A DNA stretch of 64,000 nt. It comes from a virus. Position 1 is the stretch's first letter, and every line of letters starts with the position of its first letter. The stretch covers positions 26,904 to 90,903 of IMG/VR virus record IMGVR_UViG_3300031999_000008; one strand, 5' to 3'. Position numbers and translations under genes: made by a program. Positions 56,159 to 62,984 of the stretch are shown here, piece after piece. Below the pieces are notes generated by a model. That model made no database searches. It saw nothing but the letters and a program-made list of their open reading frames with translations, and was not told the DNA's origin.

Positions 56159-56275
56159 GTGTACTACATCCACGAAGTCTTGAAACTTCTCGTGTGGATT
56201 ATAGCCTTTCCGTTCGTATACTGGCTGCTGCGACGACCTGAAGCTGAGATGGCACGTGATATGTTCACGATTTAA
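56159..56275 (+). CDS. Tiny membrane protein
   Basis: A 38-residue frame from GTG 56159 behind CAGGAGG: MYYIHEVLKLLVWIIAFPFV followed by YWLLRRPEAEMARD. One membrane helix with a charged tail. The strong ribosome site supports it. It may be a lysis accessory, which is a guess. Confidence 0.5.
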   Translation: MYYIHEVLKLLVWIIAFPFVYWLLRRPEAEMARDMFTI

Positions 56276-56450
56276 CCGGCATCTCAACAATAGCCTGTTC
56301 ATAGATTGCGGCGACGCGCGCATGTACATCTGCTAGATACTGCGCGTCGGGATAGCCCCCGCTATGCATACGCCGGGCATACTCTTCGGCTTGGCGAGCA
56401 TCTTTCGCGCGGCGCGCCAGGCGTTCACGTAACCAAAAACTATCTTTCAT
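56265..56450 (-). CDS. Small basic helical protein
   Basis: A 61-residue protein (MKDSFWLRERLARRAKDARQ...), convergent with the tiny membrane protein, 11-nt overlap. Helical and Arg/Ala-rich. Not recognised. Confidence 0.55.
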   Translation of the reverse strand: MKDSFWLRERLARRAKDARQAEEYARRMHSGGYPDAQYLADVHARVAAIYEQAIVEMPVKS

Positions 56451-56463
56451 GGTTGTAGCTTAA

Positions 56464-56799
56464 CTAAAACGCTAGCTTTAAGCTACGCACAAGTTTCTTA
56501 CCCTCAGGGCCAAGTACCAGAGCTGTAAGTGTACCTTCAGGCGCCCAATCTGGTTCGACAAAGCGGACACAGGAAATCCCTTTTTCTTTAGCCTGCTGTT
56601 CAATCCAATCTAAATAAGAGCATTTTAGCAATACCAACGTATTGCTCTCCTGCCACCACTTGGATTCTATCTCAGGATAAGCGTCGACATAAGCACGTAA
56701 AGCATGCGCGGCTTGGCAGGCTTTGGCTCCTGGGGAGAGCGCACTACTTACCACTGCATATAACTTGGCGCGTCCTAAAGGATTCGAACCTTTGCACAC
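56464..56799 (-). CDS. Peptidyl-tRNA hydrolase 2-like protein, start unclear
   Basis: Up to 111 residues. The core AKLYAVVSSALSPGAKACQA, AHALRAY, WWQESNTLVLL, FVEPDWAPEGTLTALVLGP matches Pth2-type proteins, which release peptides from stalled peptidyl-tRNA. No ATG precedes the usual first strand. The nearest in-frame starts are GTG 56799, inside the tRNA at 56769, or GTG 56754, which removes the strand start. The gene therefore overlaps a tRNA or is 5'-truncated. Confidence 0.62.
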   Translation of the reverse strand: MCKGSNPLGRAKLYAVVSSALSPGAKACQAAHALRAYVDAYPEIESKWWQESNTLVLLKCSYLDWIEQQAKEKGISCVRFVEPDWAPEGTLTALVLGPEGKKLVRSLKLAF

Positions 56800-56841
56800 G
56801 AAATCATTACTTTCGCAGCTCTGCCGCTGAGCTAAAGACGC
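56769..56841 (-). tRNA. tRNA with apparent AAT anticodon (Ile)
   Basis: Acceptor GCGTCTT/AGGACGC, D-arm GCTC/GAGC, anticodon stem CGAAA/TTTCG with loop GTAATGA, T-arm AAAGG TTCGAAT CCTTT. Reading T33, the anticodon is AAT (codon ATT), which is rare in bacteria. There is an extra base before the anticodon stem. Confidence 0.75.
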
Positions 56842-56846
56842 ATCGG

Positions 56847-56930
56847 TACCCGGAGTAGGACTTGAACCCACGACCTGCCGTCCCCCTGCCGAAGCCGTGG
56901 GAGGCCGCTCTGCCACTGAGCTATCCGAGT
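56847..56930 (-). tRNA. tRNA-like gene with abnormal anticodon arm
   Basis: Acceptor ACTCGGA/TCCGGGT, D-arm GCTC/GAGC and T-arm GTGGG TTCAAGT CCTAC are intact. The 35 nt between D- and T-arms do not form a standard 5-bp, 7-nt anticodon arm. They fold better as CTCCC/GGGGG with an inner UUCG hairpin. Identity cannot be assigned. Confidence 0.55.
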
Positions 56931-57083
56931 AAAACACAGAAGCCCCAGAAGACACGAGTGTTAACTCGGCTTTCTGAGGCTCTTCTTGCAGATCGTTGCG
57001 GGCGTTGAAACCGCTGCGGTCAATGCGAGGTGTTCATATGTGTATCGTATGCAGGGATCCCACGGGTGTCAACAACAAAAAAG

Positions 57084-57404
57084 TCAAACCGCGTAAGACA
57101 GCGGGGTTCGTAGGTTTTCAGGGACCTGCTGCTGCAACCGATAGTTCAGTTCTTTAGAGCTTGCAGGCCATCTATACAGGGGCTTTCCCATAATGCCCTG
57201 ATACGCCAAGGCACTATGCGCTTGCGCTTTAGCCGGATCTACGAGGGGCTGTGCTGCTTTCAAAGGGGCTATGGCCTGTTCGGCTGCGTGAACACCCGCA
57301 GGCATAGACGAACCGGGCAGCATAGCCTTTACGTTTAAGGCTGCGAGTTTACCCAACCCGAGTACTTGTAGAGCCTGCAACGCGCCACTTTGTCGATGTA
57401 ACAT
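57084..57404 (-). CDS. Protein with degenerate tag
   Basis: A 106-residue protein (ATG 57404; TTG 57422 possible). Residues 4-17, RQSGALQALQVLGL, fit the tag spacing (G, A and LGL conserved, the leading Tyr replaced by Arg). The rest is Ala/Pro/Leu-rich with no domain. It is a minus-strand member of the tag set, directly after a strong terminator. Confidence 0.55.
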   Translation of the reverse strand: MLHRQSGALQALQVLGLGKLAALNVKAMLPGSSMPAGVHAAEQAIAPLKAAQPLVDPAKAQAHSALAYQGIMGKPLYRWPASSKELNYRLQQQVPENLRTPLSYAV

Positions 57405-57426
57405 GTGCGTAAGGTAGCCCAAAACC

Positions 57427-57483
57427 TAAAAAAGCAGAAACGCCGAAGCACTAGGTTTTACCCTATGCTTCGGCGTTTCTGCT
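57427..57483 (-). terminator. Very strong Rho-independent terminator (minus strand)
   Basis: An 18-bp perfect stem (57433-57450 with 57466-57483, arms beginning AGCAGAAACGCC) followed on the minus strand by TTTTTT. It ends the 57484 transcript. Confidence 0.92.
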
Positions 57484-57765
57484 CTAGTGCTTCATGCGCG
57501 CCTTCTCAGACTTGACGAATTCTCTGTAGAACTTCACAAGTCCCTTGACGTGGCGTTTCGCCATCGCATCGAACTGCGTCCCTTCGACAGCCGGAGTCGA
57601 CCGCGCGTACGCCTCGAAGTGTTTCGCGGTAGCGAGCAGCAATTTGCAGTTTTCCTCATGCGACAACGGAGCGAATTTCTTCGCTCGCTTACGCAGGCCG
57701 CCCTTGTTCACGACACGCCTGCCATTGACAATCCGGTCCGCACGCTTCTTTGTGGCTTTCTTCAT
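57484..57765 (-). CDS. Small basic early-type protein
   Basis: A 93-residue very basic protein (MKKATKKRADRIVNGRRVVN) behind AAGGAGGG, with its own early-type promoter and an 18-bp terminator, and G/C-ending codons. All of this points to strong expression early in infection. It may bind nucleic acid. Not recognised. Confidence 0.68.
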   Translation of the reverse strand: MKKATKKRADRIVNGRRVVNKGGLRKRAKKFAPLSHEENCKLLLATAKHFEAYARSTPAVEGTQFDAMAKRHVKGLVKFYREFVKSEKARMKH

Positions 57766-57787
57766 AGAATGACCCTCCTTAGTGGTC

Positions 57788-57803
57788 TACATTCCTATAC
57801 CGC
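57788..57803 (-). promoter_or_regulatory. Early-type extended -10 promoter
   Basis: Minus strand GCGGTATAGGAATGTAG, about 25-35 nt before the 57765 start codon. Confidence 0.6.
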
Positions 57804-57827
57804 AAAGGAGGGTGATTTTATGATGCG

Positions 57828-58271
57828 CTACGGCACCACAACGGTCTTGCCATCAGGCGTAGACGTAAACCGCCCCGTCAGCACGAGCTTACCTTCGCGC
57901 ACCAATCGCGTACGTTCGGCGATGGCATTGCGTATGATGTGCTGGACGTGGAATGCAGTGTTCTCCAACAACCAGCCAATCATTTGTTCGAGCTTGCGCT
58001 CTTCGCTTTTCAGCTCGACACAATACCGGCGCTGTAACACGCGGCTACGTGCGATATTACGTGCCTTGGCTTTGTTGAAAACATCGCCTTCCCACATGGG
58101 CACGTAGTTGTTCCATTGGAACGCAATTTGCGCCTTGTTCATGTGATTGACACACCAGTCAATGTACATGTGGTTACCGTCGAGCATGCGTGCTGCGGTG
58201 ACCGTGCGCGGGGACTCGGTGTCCTTGAAGTATGTGAACTTTACGTAAGGCTGGTTATTGGTCGACGCCAT
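57828..58271 (-). CDS. Unknown early-type protein
   Basis: A 147-residue protein with G/C-ending codons like its neighbour and a GAGAG ribosome site. Mixed alpha/beta (KFTYFKDTESPRTVTAARML; NMEN-free aromatic core with WCVNHMNKAQIAFQWNNY). No known family. Confidence 0.62.
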   Translation of the reverse strand: MASTNNQPYVKFTYFKDTESPRTVTAARMLDGNHMYIDWCVNHMNKAQIAFQWNNYVPMWEGDVFNKAKARNIARSRVLQRRYCVELKSEERKLEQMIGWLLENTAFHVQHIIRNAIAERTRLVREGKLVLTGRFTSTPDGKTVVVP

Positions 58272-58287
58272 AACAGCTCTCTTTCTC

Positions 58288-58788
58288 TCAGTCAGTTTCT
58301 GCGTTTTCGTTTAGGTTAAGGGTTTCGTGTTTGTAGTCATTAATAAGCGCACCGGTTTCCTCCAGGCGATAAACCTGGACTCCAGCGTAACGCGCGTGCT
58401 CGTGAACGCGGGCTAGGTGCTCTTCGGCACGGTAGGCCTCGTCGTAAATAATCTGCACAATACCTGTATTGCAGATCTGCTTGAAACACTGCCAACACGG
58501 CAGAGCTGTACAATAAAGAGTGCAGCCTTTAAGGCTTACACCGTGAGATGCCGCCTGCGAAATAGCGTTATTTTCTGCGTGGATGGTTCTCGTGCAATGT
58601 CCGTCTTCCATCATATGTCCGACGTCATCACAATGTGGCGCCCCGCGAATAGACCCGTTGTACCCAGTAGCAACAATGGCCCTGTCCGGCGACACAATCA
58701 CCGCCCCGACCCACTTACGATCACACGTCGCTCTGGTGGACACTTGCTTAGCAATGTCCATGAAATAACCCATCCAATGTTTACGCAT
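58288..58788 (-). CDS. dCMP deaminase
   Basis: A 166-residue deoxycytidylate deaminase: ATCDRKWVGAVIVSPD, GYNGSIRGAPHCDD, the zinc/proton-shuttle HAENN (about 69-73) and the second zinc site PCWQC (about 96-100). It converts dCMP to dUMP, feeding dTTP synthesis or modified bases during phage replication. No other nucleotide-metabolism gene lies beside it. Confidence 0.92.
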   Translation of the reverse strand: MRKHWMGYFMDIAKQVSTRATCDRKWVGAVIVSPDRAIVATGYNGSIRGAPHCDDVGHMMEDGHCTRTIHAENNAISQAASHGVSLKGCTLYCTALPCWQCFKQICNTGIVQIIYDEAYRAEEHLARVHEHARYAGVQVYRLEETGALINDYKHETLNLNENAETD

Positions 58789-58815
58789 GGCTGACTTCCA
58801 AATACTACGCTAGAG

Positions 58816-58857
58816 AAAATAAAGAGGGCCCCGCAGACACCAATGTCCACGGGGCCC
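58816..58857 (-). terminator. Rho-independent terminator (minus strand)
   Basis: GGGCCCCG/CGGGGCCC stem with an inner GACA/TGTC pair, followed on the minus strand by a T-rich tract. It ends the transcript of 58888. Confidence 0.85.
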
Positions 58858-58887
58858 AAGTCACGAAGGCAGCCATAGAAATATGGC

Positions 58888-59070
58888 TCAGGGACTTGGG
58901 TCCGACAAGGGATACGTGAGGTAACTGACCTCGATCCAACATTGAACGTTAAACGCAGTATTACAATTAGTGCAAGTAAATTGTATGGTGTCCCCGTCTT
59001 CTAACTCGCGGTCAAAAGTACGATGGAAGAATTTACAGTTTGGACAGATCGGTTTGTTGTCCCAGGCCAA
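58888..59070 (-). CDS. Small zinc-ribbon protein
   Basis: A 60-residue protein with CPNC and CTNC pairs about 28 residues apart, a single zinc ribbon. The start is TTG 59070 (AGGAGA upstream); TTG 59088 is an alternative. It overlaps the end of the next gene. Confidence 0.6.
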   Translation of the reverse strand: MAWDNKPICPNCKFFHRTFDRELEDGDTIQFTCTNCNTAFNVQCWIEVSYLTYPLSDPSP

Positions 59071-59659
59071 GGATCTTCTCCTCGTCAATTACTAACCCAG
59101 AGACATTACCACGTGTAGCCGTCTGAACACCATGGCCGAGTGCCGCCACCGCAACGACGTACTGCAAATACTCGGGGTAGATTCTGGTGATGATCCCTGT
59201 ATGGTCTTCACCCCTTACGTTGATCTTCACAACGGCGTTGAGTTCATATTTCGGCTGGAGTTCGTATTCTTTGACCCAGCGCATCATGGCTTTGCGGTGT
59301 TCCGCATGTAGTAAATGCAAGGCGGCGTCAAGAACGGCTACCATCTCAGCGTTCACACCGTCCCAGCGATCGTCTAGCTCCTTTGCAAGCGCAAAGCCGT
59401 CCCAGTCATGTTCATCACGTAAAAGTTTGAGTACATCGCCATAGGCGTTGTCCTGCTTTTCCCAGTCAGGATTTTCATCGTAGTTATCCTCAGCGGTGAG
59501 CTCGTCCATCGGAGGCCCGTACTCCGAATCAATCTCACACAGTCGGGTACAGAGTTCCCAGGCTACGCGGCTGTACACTAGGTATGATTCAGCCTTGGGA
59601 CGCGGTGGGATCACGGTTGCCTTCGTGGACACTTCAGGCAGTGGAAGTTGGTCAGTCAT
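59033..59659 (-). CDS. Unknown acidic protein
   Basis: A 208-residue acidic, helical protein with a beta domain near the C-terminus (KYELNAVVKINVRGEDHTGI, possibly an SH3-like barrel). Not recognised. Part of the minus-strand chain 58888-61791. Confidence 0.6.
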   Translation of the reverse strand: MTDQLPLPEVSTKATVIPPRPKAESYLVYSRVAWELCTRLCEIDSEYGPPMDELTAEDNYDENPDWEKQDNAYGDVLKLLRDEHDWDGFALAKELDDRWDGVNAEMVAVLDAALHLLHAEHRKAMMRWVKEYELQPKYELNAVVKINVRGEDHTGIITRIYPEYLQYVVAVAALGHGVQTATRGNVSGLVIDEEKILGLGQQTDLSKL

Positions 59660-59662
59660 AAT

Positions 59663-60325
59663 TCACTCTTTCGTACAAATGGTGAGTTCCAGGCCCTCAC
59701 GATTGTTGACCTTATCCGCCATGACTTGCCGCTGGTCCGCGTCGAACATGATCCAAGACAGCGTATGCAGATCAGCGGCCGGTACAGGCTCAAAGAACCA
59801 GCGTGTGACGTTCTCGTAGTGCTTGCCCAGTATCTTATGATTGAGGAGAGAAATAGTAGGGTCCAGAGCCATCATGGCCATGTACATGTTCTTGGAATGG
59901 TCGAAGAGCGAAATGCGTGTAATTTCTGACCTCCGGATAAATGCATCGTGTGCCACGGTGCCCAAATGTTTGAGTGAGTCCAACGCGTGCTCTGCGTACG
60001 CTTGCAAGTCTTCTTTGTATTCCGCGGTGCGCTCTTCGAGGGATAGAGTCTGAATACGGTGAGTACCGCGAGACGCTTGCTCCATGAAGTCTTCGTCGGG
60101 CAGTAGGTTTTCTTTGTCAACATTGACTTCGACGATGGCCCAGCGTCCATCCTTGCTTGCGTTAGCAGCAAAATACGGCGCGTAGCAATTGCTCAGGTAG
60201 ACCATTTCGGTATGGGACGGATGCTTCGTGAAGTTGCTCTCCATCTTGGTGTGTTTACGGCTACGTAGGCCTTCTTTCAAAATGCGCTCTACATGGCGCT
60301 CACTTGTACCGTGGTAAAGAATCAT
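59663..60325 (-). CDS. ADP-ribosyltransferase-like (ART/KptA-type) protein
   Basis: A 220-residue protein. ATG 60325 forms an ATGA overlap with the upstream gene. It begins ILYHGTSERHVERILKEGL with VYLSN (about 43-47), the HGT...GL...YLS pattern of ART/Tpt1-like folds that bind NAD. No clear catalytic Glu is assigned. Phage ARTs often modify host polymerase or translation factors. Here that is inference. Confidence 0.58.
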   Translation of the reverse strand: MILYHGTSERHVERILKEGLRSRKHTKMESNFTKHPSHTEMVYLSNCYAPYFAANASKDGRWAIVEVNVDKENLLPDEDFMEQASRGTHRIQTLSLEERTAEYKEDLQAYAEHALDSLKHLGTVAHDAFIRRSEITRISLFDHSKNMYMAMMALDPTISLLNHKILGKHYENVTRWFFEPVPAADLHTLSWIMFDADQRQVMADKVNNREGLELTICTKE

Positions 60326-60489
60326 TTTACCCGTCTCCAATCGTATTTGAATTCATCAAAGGGTATGTGACGAATGTCCCCATCGGGGCCATGGAGCTCT
60401 AAAATACGTTCATGAATACGTATTACAGTCCAATAAACCTTGGACTGTTCATCCTTAGGTTTGACCTTATCCCCGACAGAAATGCGCAT
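60322..60489 (-). CDS. Small beta-barrel-like protein
   Basis: A 55-residue protein (MRISVGDKVKPKDEQSKVYW...) with an SH3/KOW-like beta pattern. Its stop overlaps the ART-like start, and its start directly follows the previous stop. Function unknown. Confidence 0.58.
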   Translation of the reverse strand: MRISVGDKVKPKDEQSKVYWTVIRIHERILELHGPDGDIRHIPFDEFKYDWRRVK

Positions 60490-60900
60490 TCAGGACCTGT
60501 AGCTGGCAAGCCACCAAGCGGGTGGTTTCCAGGGCCAGCCAATGGCCTGCGCAGCTAGCGTCAATTTTCCCATCCAGTCCTCCCCTATAGTACCCGTCGT
60601 AATCAACCCGGTGGTCGTGAGGTTGCTGGGATAACCGCGCGCTGCCCATTCCGACGACGCGCTGATAGCGAGTCCGACCATGTCGTAGCCATCAGAGTCA
60701 CAATGCCTGACGAGCTCACAATCGAACTTCGTTAGGATCTTCTCGATGGCGCACTCGGCGTCCTCTTCGTCTTCAATGTCAGAGCTTCGCGCTTTCATGT
60801 ACGCTAGGACGCACTCGGGTAGACCGTTTTCGTAATACTCTTGGTCGTCCTCGCCCCAGCAAAAACCAAACCAAATCTTCGCATCCGTCGACTCTCCCAT
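60490..60900 (-). CDS. Unknown protein
   Basis: A 136-residue acidic protein (ATG 60900, two bases after the upstream gene's stop). Trp/Cys-containing folded composition (KIWFGFCWGEDDQEYYENGL). Not recognised. Confidence 0.57.
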   Translation of the reverse strand: MGESTDAKIWFGFCWGEDDQEYYENGLPECVLAYMKARSSDIEDEEDAECAIEKILTKFDCELVRHCDSDGYDMVGLAISASSEWAARGYPSNLTTTGLITTGTIGEDWMGKLTLAAQAIGWPWKPPAWWLASYRS

Positions 60901-60902
60901 AA

Positions 60903-61088
60903 TTACACCGGCATCCATTCAGTCATAAATTGTTCTTTGGGTATGTTCTTCACTGAGCGCAGAGGCCCAGGACCTGATACGGTAATTACGTCATCGACGA
61001 TGCCAACGATGCGCCAAGACATCCCTGTGTCTTTGAAACGCCAGCGTTGGCCCATTTCGGGTTCAGGAATCATGAAACGAGATGCCAT
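60903..61088 (-). CDS. Small beta-barrel-like protein
   Basis: A 61-residue protein with MGQRWRFKDTGMSWRIVGIV and a beta pattern like the 60322 product. Perhaps a distant paralogue. It overlaps the preceding gene by 26 nt. Confidence 0.55.
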   Translation of the reverse strand: MASRFMIPEPEMGQRWRFKDTGMSWRIVGIVDDVITVSGPGPLRSVKNIPKEQFMTEWMPV

Positions 61089-61242
61089 GTTGTGTCAGCC
61101 GGTCGTAGATGAGTTCGTCGACCTCTTCAATGAGGTCTTGAGGCGTATTTACCTCAACTTCGAAATCATCGCCATCGGCTTTAAGTATTAGAGTGTACTT
61201 GCCGTTCTCTTCCGTGATCTTCACATTGAAATCGATCTGCAT
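61063..61242 (-). CDS. Small acidic protein
   Basis: A 59-residue protein (MQIDFNVKITEENGKYTLIL...) with a beta hairpin start and an acidic helix. It directly follows the stop of 61244. Not recognised. Confidence 0.55.
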   Translation of the reverse strand: MQIDFNVKITEENGKYTLILKADGDDFEVEVNTPQDLIEEVDELIYDRLTQHGISFHDS

Positions 61243-61243
61243 A

Positions 61244-61630
61244 TCAAAGCCTCGCTACTAAAATTCTAGGGTCTCGTATATTCTGCGCCCCGAACACAGC
61301 TAATAAAGACATGGGGCGAGTTGCGTCTAATTGCGCTTCTTCGATGTGTTTGATGACATCGGAGCGTTGTAGTGGTGGGAGTCTCTTCTTGAAGAACCAC
61401 CAGTTATTCACATCAAGCGTTTCATTGTGTACTGCGGGTAGGCCGTTCAATGTTCGCGACGTCATGGCGTGAGCGTTGACCACGTAGTCGAACGTGTATA
61501 ATTCATTGACCTTAGCCAAGGTCCCTATCTTAATAAGCCCTCCGAATTTGACGAGAGGGCCGTAGACATCTATGAACCGTACTTTATTGTACGGATTAAT
61601 GGTCAAGCGCCGGTCCGCTTCCGCGGTCAT
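61244..61630 (-). CDS. Unknown protein
   Basis: A 128-residue soluble protein (RRLTINPYNKVRFIDVYGPL...). ATG 61630 forms an ATGA overlap with the upstream 54-residue gene. Not recognised. Confidence 0.57.
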   Translation of the reverse strand: MTAEADRRLTINPYNKVRFIDVYGPLVKFGGLIKIGTLAKVNELYTFDYVVNAHAMTSRTLNGLPAVHNETLDVNNWWFFKKRLPPLQRSDVIKHIEEAQLDATRPMSLLAVFGAQNIRDPRILVARL

Positions 61631-61791
61631 CGCGACGAGCCTGTATCGATGTCTACACCATTATTTCCGCAGCTAATGCCGTAGTGTTTACCGCCGTAGT
61701 TCACACCAAACAGTAAGCCCCAAATGATAATAAAACCAAGGATTGTTGTTATACATCCTGGCCCTGACACGCTTACGTTTGTATCGCTCAT
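61627..61791 (-). CDS. Small membrane protein
   Basis: A 54-residue protein with one membrane helix (CITTILGFIIIWGLLFGVNY) and a good GAGGG ribosome site. First gene after the promoter at 61805. Confidence 0.6.
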   Translation of the reverse strand: MSDTNVSVSGPGCITTILGFIIIWGLLFGVNYGGKHYGISCGNNGVDIDTGSSR

Positions 61792-61804
61792 AAACTAGCC
61801 CTCA

Positions 61805-61820
61805 CGTATTCTTATACCAG
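61805..61820 (-). promoter_or_regulatory. Early-type extended -10 promoter
   Basis: Minus strand CTGGTATAAGAATACG with a possible -35 TTAACA 18 nt upstream. It heads the 61791-to-58888 gene chain. Confidence 0.65.
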
Positions 61821-61849
61821 AGGTTTACGTCCTGTGTTAAGAATAATCC

Positions 61850-62083
61850 ATGCCGAGCATTGTTCGTGAGTACATGTTGTTACTCGACATTCTAGAGCAA
61901 GAACACCTGCGGGACGCTCACTTCATGCGCACCGAACAGTTCGACAAGATCAACGATCGTATGACCAGGCTCTGGCATTACATGACAGAGACCGAGATGA
62001 AATACGTCGAAGAGAAACTAAAAGAAAAAGGCCCAAGACCTATCGTGCTTACACGCGATGACTTGGGCCTTCGTACTAAGTAA
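61850..62083 (+). CDS. Small helical protein on the + strand
   Basis: A 77-residue charged helical protein (LLLDILEQEHLRDAHFMRTE). The only + strand gene in this stretch, without a clear ribosome site. Its 3' end contains the hairpin of an opposing terminator. Confidence 0.5.
   Translation: MPSIVREYMLLLDILEQEHLRDAHFMRTEQFDKINDRMTRLWHYMTETEMKYVEEKLKEKGPRPIVLTRDDLGLRTK
62018..62071 (-). terminator. Rho-independent terminator (minus strand)
   Basis: AAGGCCCAAG/CTTGGGCCTT with an inner ATCG-type stem, followed on the minus strand by TTTTTCTTTT. It ends the 63154-to-62088 chain. Confidence 0.82.
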
Positions 62084-62087
62084 CTGA

Positions 62088-62420
62088 CTAAGGGGTATTG
62101 GCGTGCCCCGTTCGGTCCTCAAACCGAAGAATCCGGTCATTGTCGTCATTAACCGAAACAATGTAACCCCAGCCGTCCACGTCAACGCCGAATAACCCGT
62201 TGATTAAACCGAGAACGCCCAAGGTACTAACACGGACCTCACTGGTATCTTCAGGGCGTGCGTCCTTCACGGACAGGGACGCAACTTGGATCGTCGGGTG
62301 TAGTGTAAGAGCCTCATTAACACGAACGCGGTGATTAAAGAGACGGTTTACGGCTTCAGGGTCTGCTTCAAGTGCTTCGTTCAAAATACGCACTGCATCC
62401 CGGATTGCTAGGAGATTCAT
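62088..62420 (-). CDS. Unknown protein
   Basis: A 110-residue protein. Helical N-terminus (LLAIRDAVRILNEALEADPE) and a beta C-terminal half (GWGYIVSVNDDNDRILRFED). It overlaps the upstream gene by 4 nt (ATGA). Not recognised. Confidence 0.57.
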   Translation of the reverse strand: MNLLAIRDAVRILNEALEADPEAVNRLFNHRVRVNEALTLHPTIQVASLSVKDARPEDTSEVRVSTLGVLGLINGLFGVDVDGWGYIVSVNDDNDRILRFEDRTGHANTP

Positions 62421-62605
62421 GTCTTCTCTTTCGAACGATGTTTGCGTTCAATGATCTGTGCTTTGCGCTTTAGAGCAGGCACGATGACGTTCAAAATATG
62501 TTCGTAAATAGCAGGCTCAACGCCAGACTCTTCGTACAGCGTGTCTTGTAGATAAGACCCTGCAAGAGACCATGCTGCCGCTTTGGTAGATTTGAATTTC
62601 TTCAT
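62417..62605 (-). CDS. Small helical protein
   Basis: A 62-residue basic protein from ATG 62605, in an ATGA overlap with the upstream 43-residue gene (MKKFKSTKAAAWSLAGSYLQ...). Not recognised. Confidence 0.55.
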   Translation of the reverse strand: MKKFKSTKAAAWSLAGSYLQDTLYEESGVEPAIYEHILNVIVPALKRKAQIIERKHRSKEKT

Positions 62606-62733
62606 AGGAAGAATTTCTTGCCGCACCGTACACACGTCATTTCATACCAGTGCATAGGCCACGGCTTACCATCGGTGTGTTCCACGATTAAACAGAGAAA
62701 TCGTTCGTATTGTTTAAGCCATCCGACTTTCAT
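62602..62733 (-). CDS. Tiny CxxC protein
   Basis: A 43-residue protein (MKVGWLKQYERFLCLIVEHT...) ending CVRCGKKFFL, a half zinc ribbon. ATGA overlap with the next gene supports it. Confidence 0.52.
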   Translation of the reverse strand: MKVGWLKQYERFLCLIVEHTDGKPWPMHWYEMTCVRCGKKFFL

Positions 62734-62735
62734 AG

Positions 62736-62984
62736 TCACCAGTCCCCGCTAGCTCCGCCGCCGCCAAAATCACCGCCTCCGCCATCAAAGGCGTCAGAGA
62801 CACTGCTAGCGGCGTCACCTACAGAGTCCAAAATACCCTCAATCACGGTGGACAGCAGCCCGCCGGTATCTACGTCGGCAGAGGTAATCACCTGTATTTC
62901 CCGTTCACTGCAATGCGGACAGTTCGGTGCGTTCCGTGTAGGTTGAAATAGTTGCTTGCACTTATTGCACGTTTCCATAGTCAT
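62736..62984 (-). CDS. Zinc-ribbon protein with Gly-rich tail
   Basis: An 82-residue protein: CNKC and CPHC form a ribbon, then a helix, then GGGGDFGGGGASGDW, a tail like that seen after TPM domains. ATG 62984 overlaps the upstream stop. Confidence 0.62.
   Translation of the reverse strand: MTMETCNKCKQLFQPTRNAPNCPHCSEREIQVITSADVDTGGLLSTVIEGILDSVGDAASSVSDAFDGGGGDFGGGGASGDW

Noticed and set aside
56934-56990. Possible hairpin upstream of the tRNA-like gene
   Set aside because: The stem is imperfect with several bulges and lacks a T-run in either direction.
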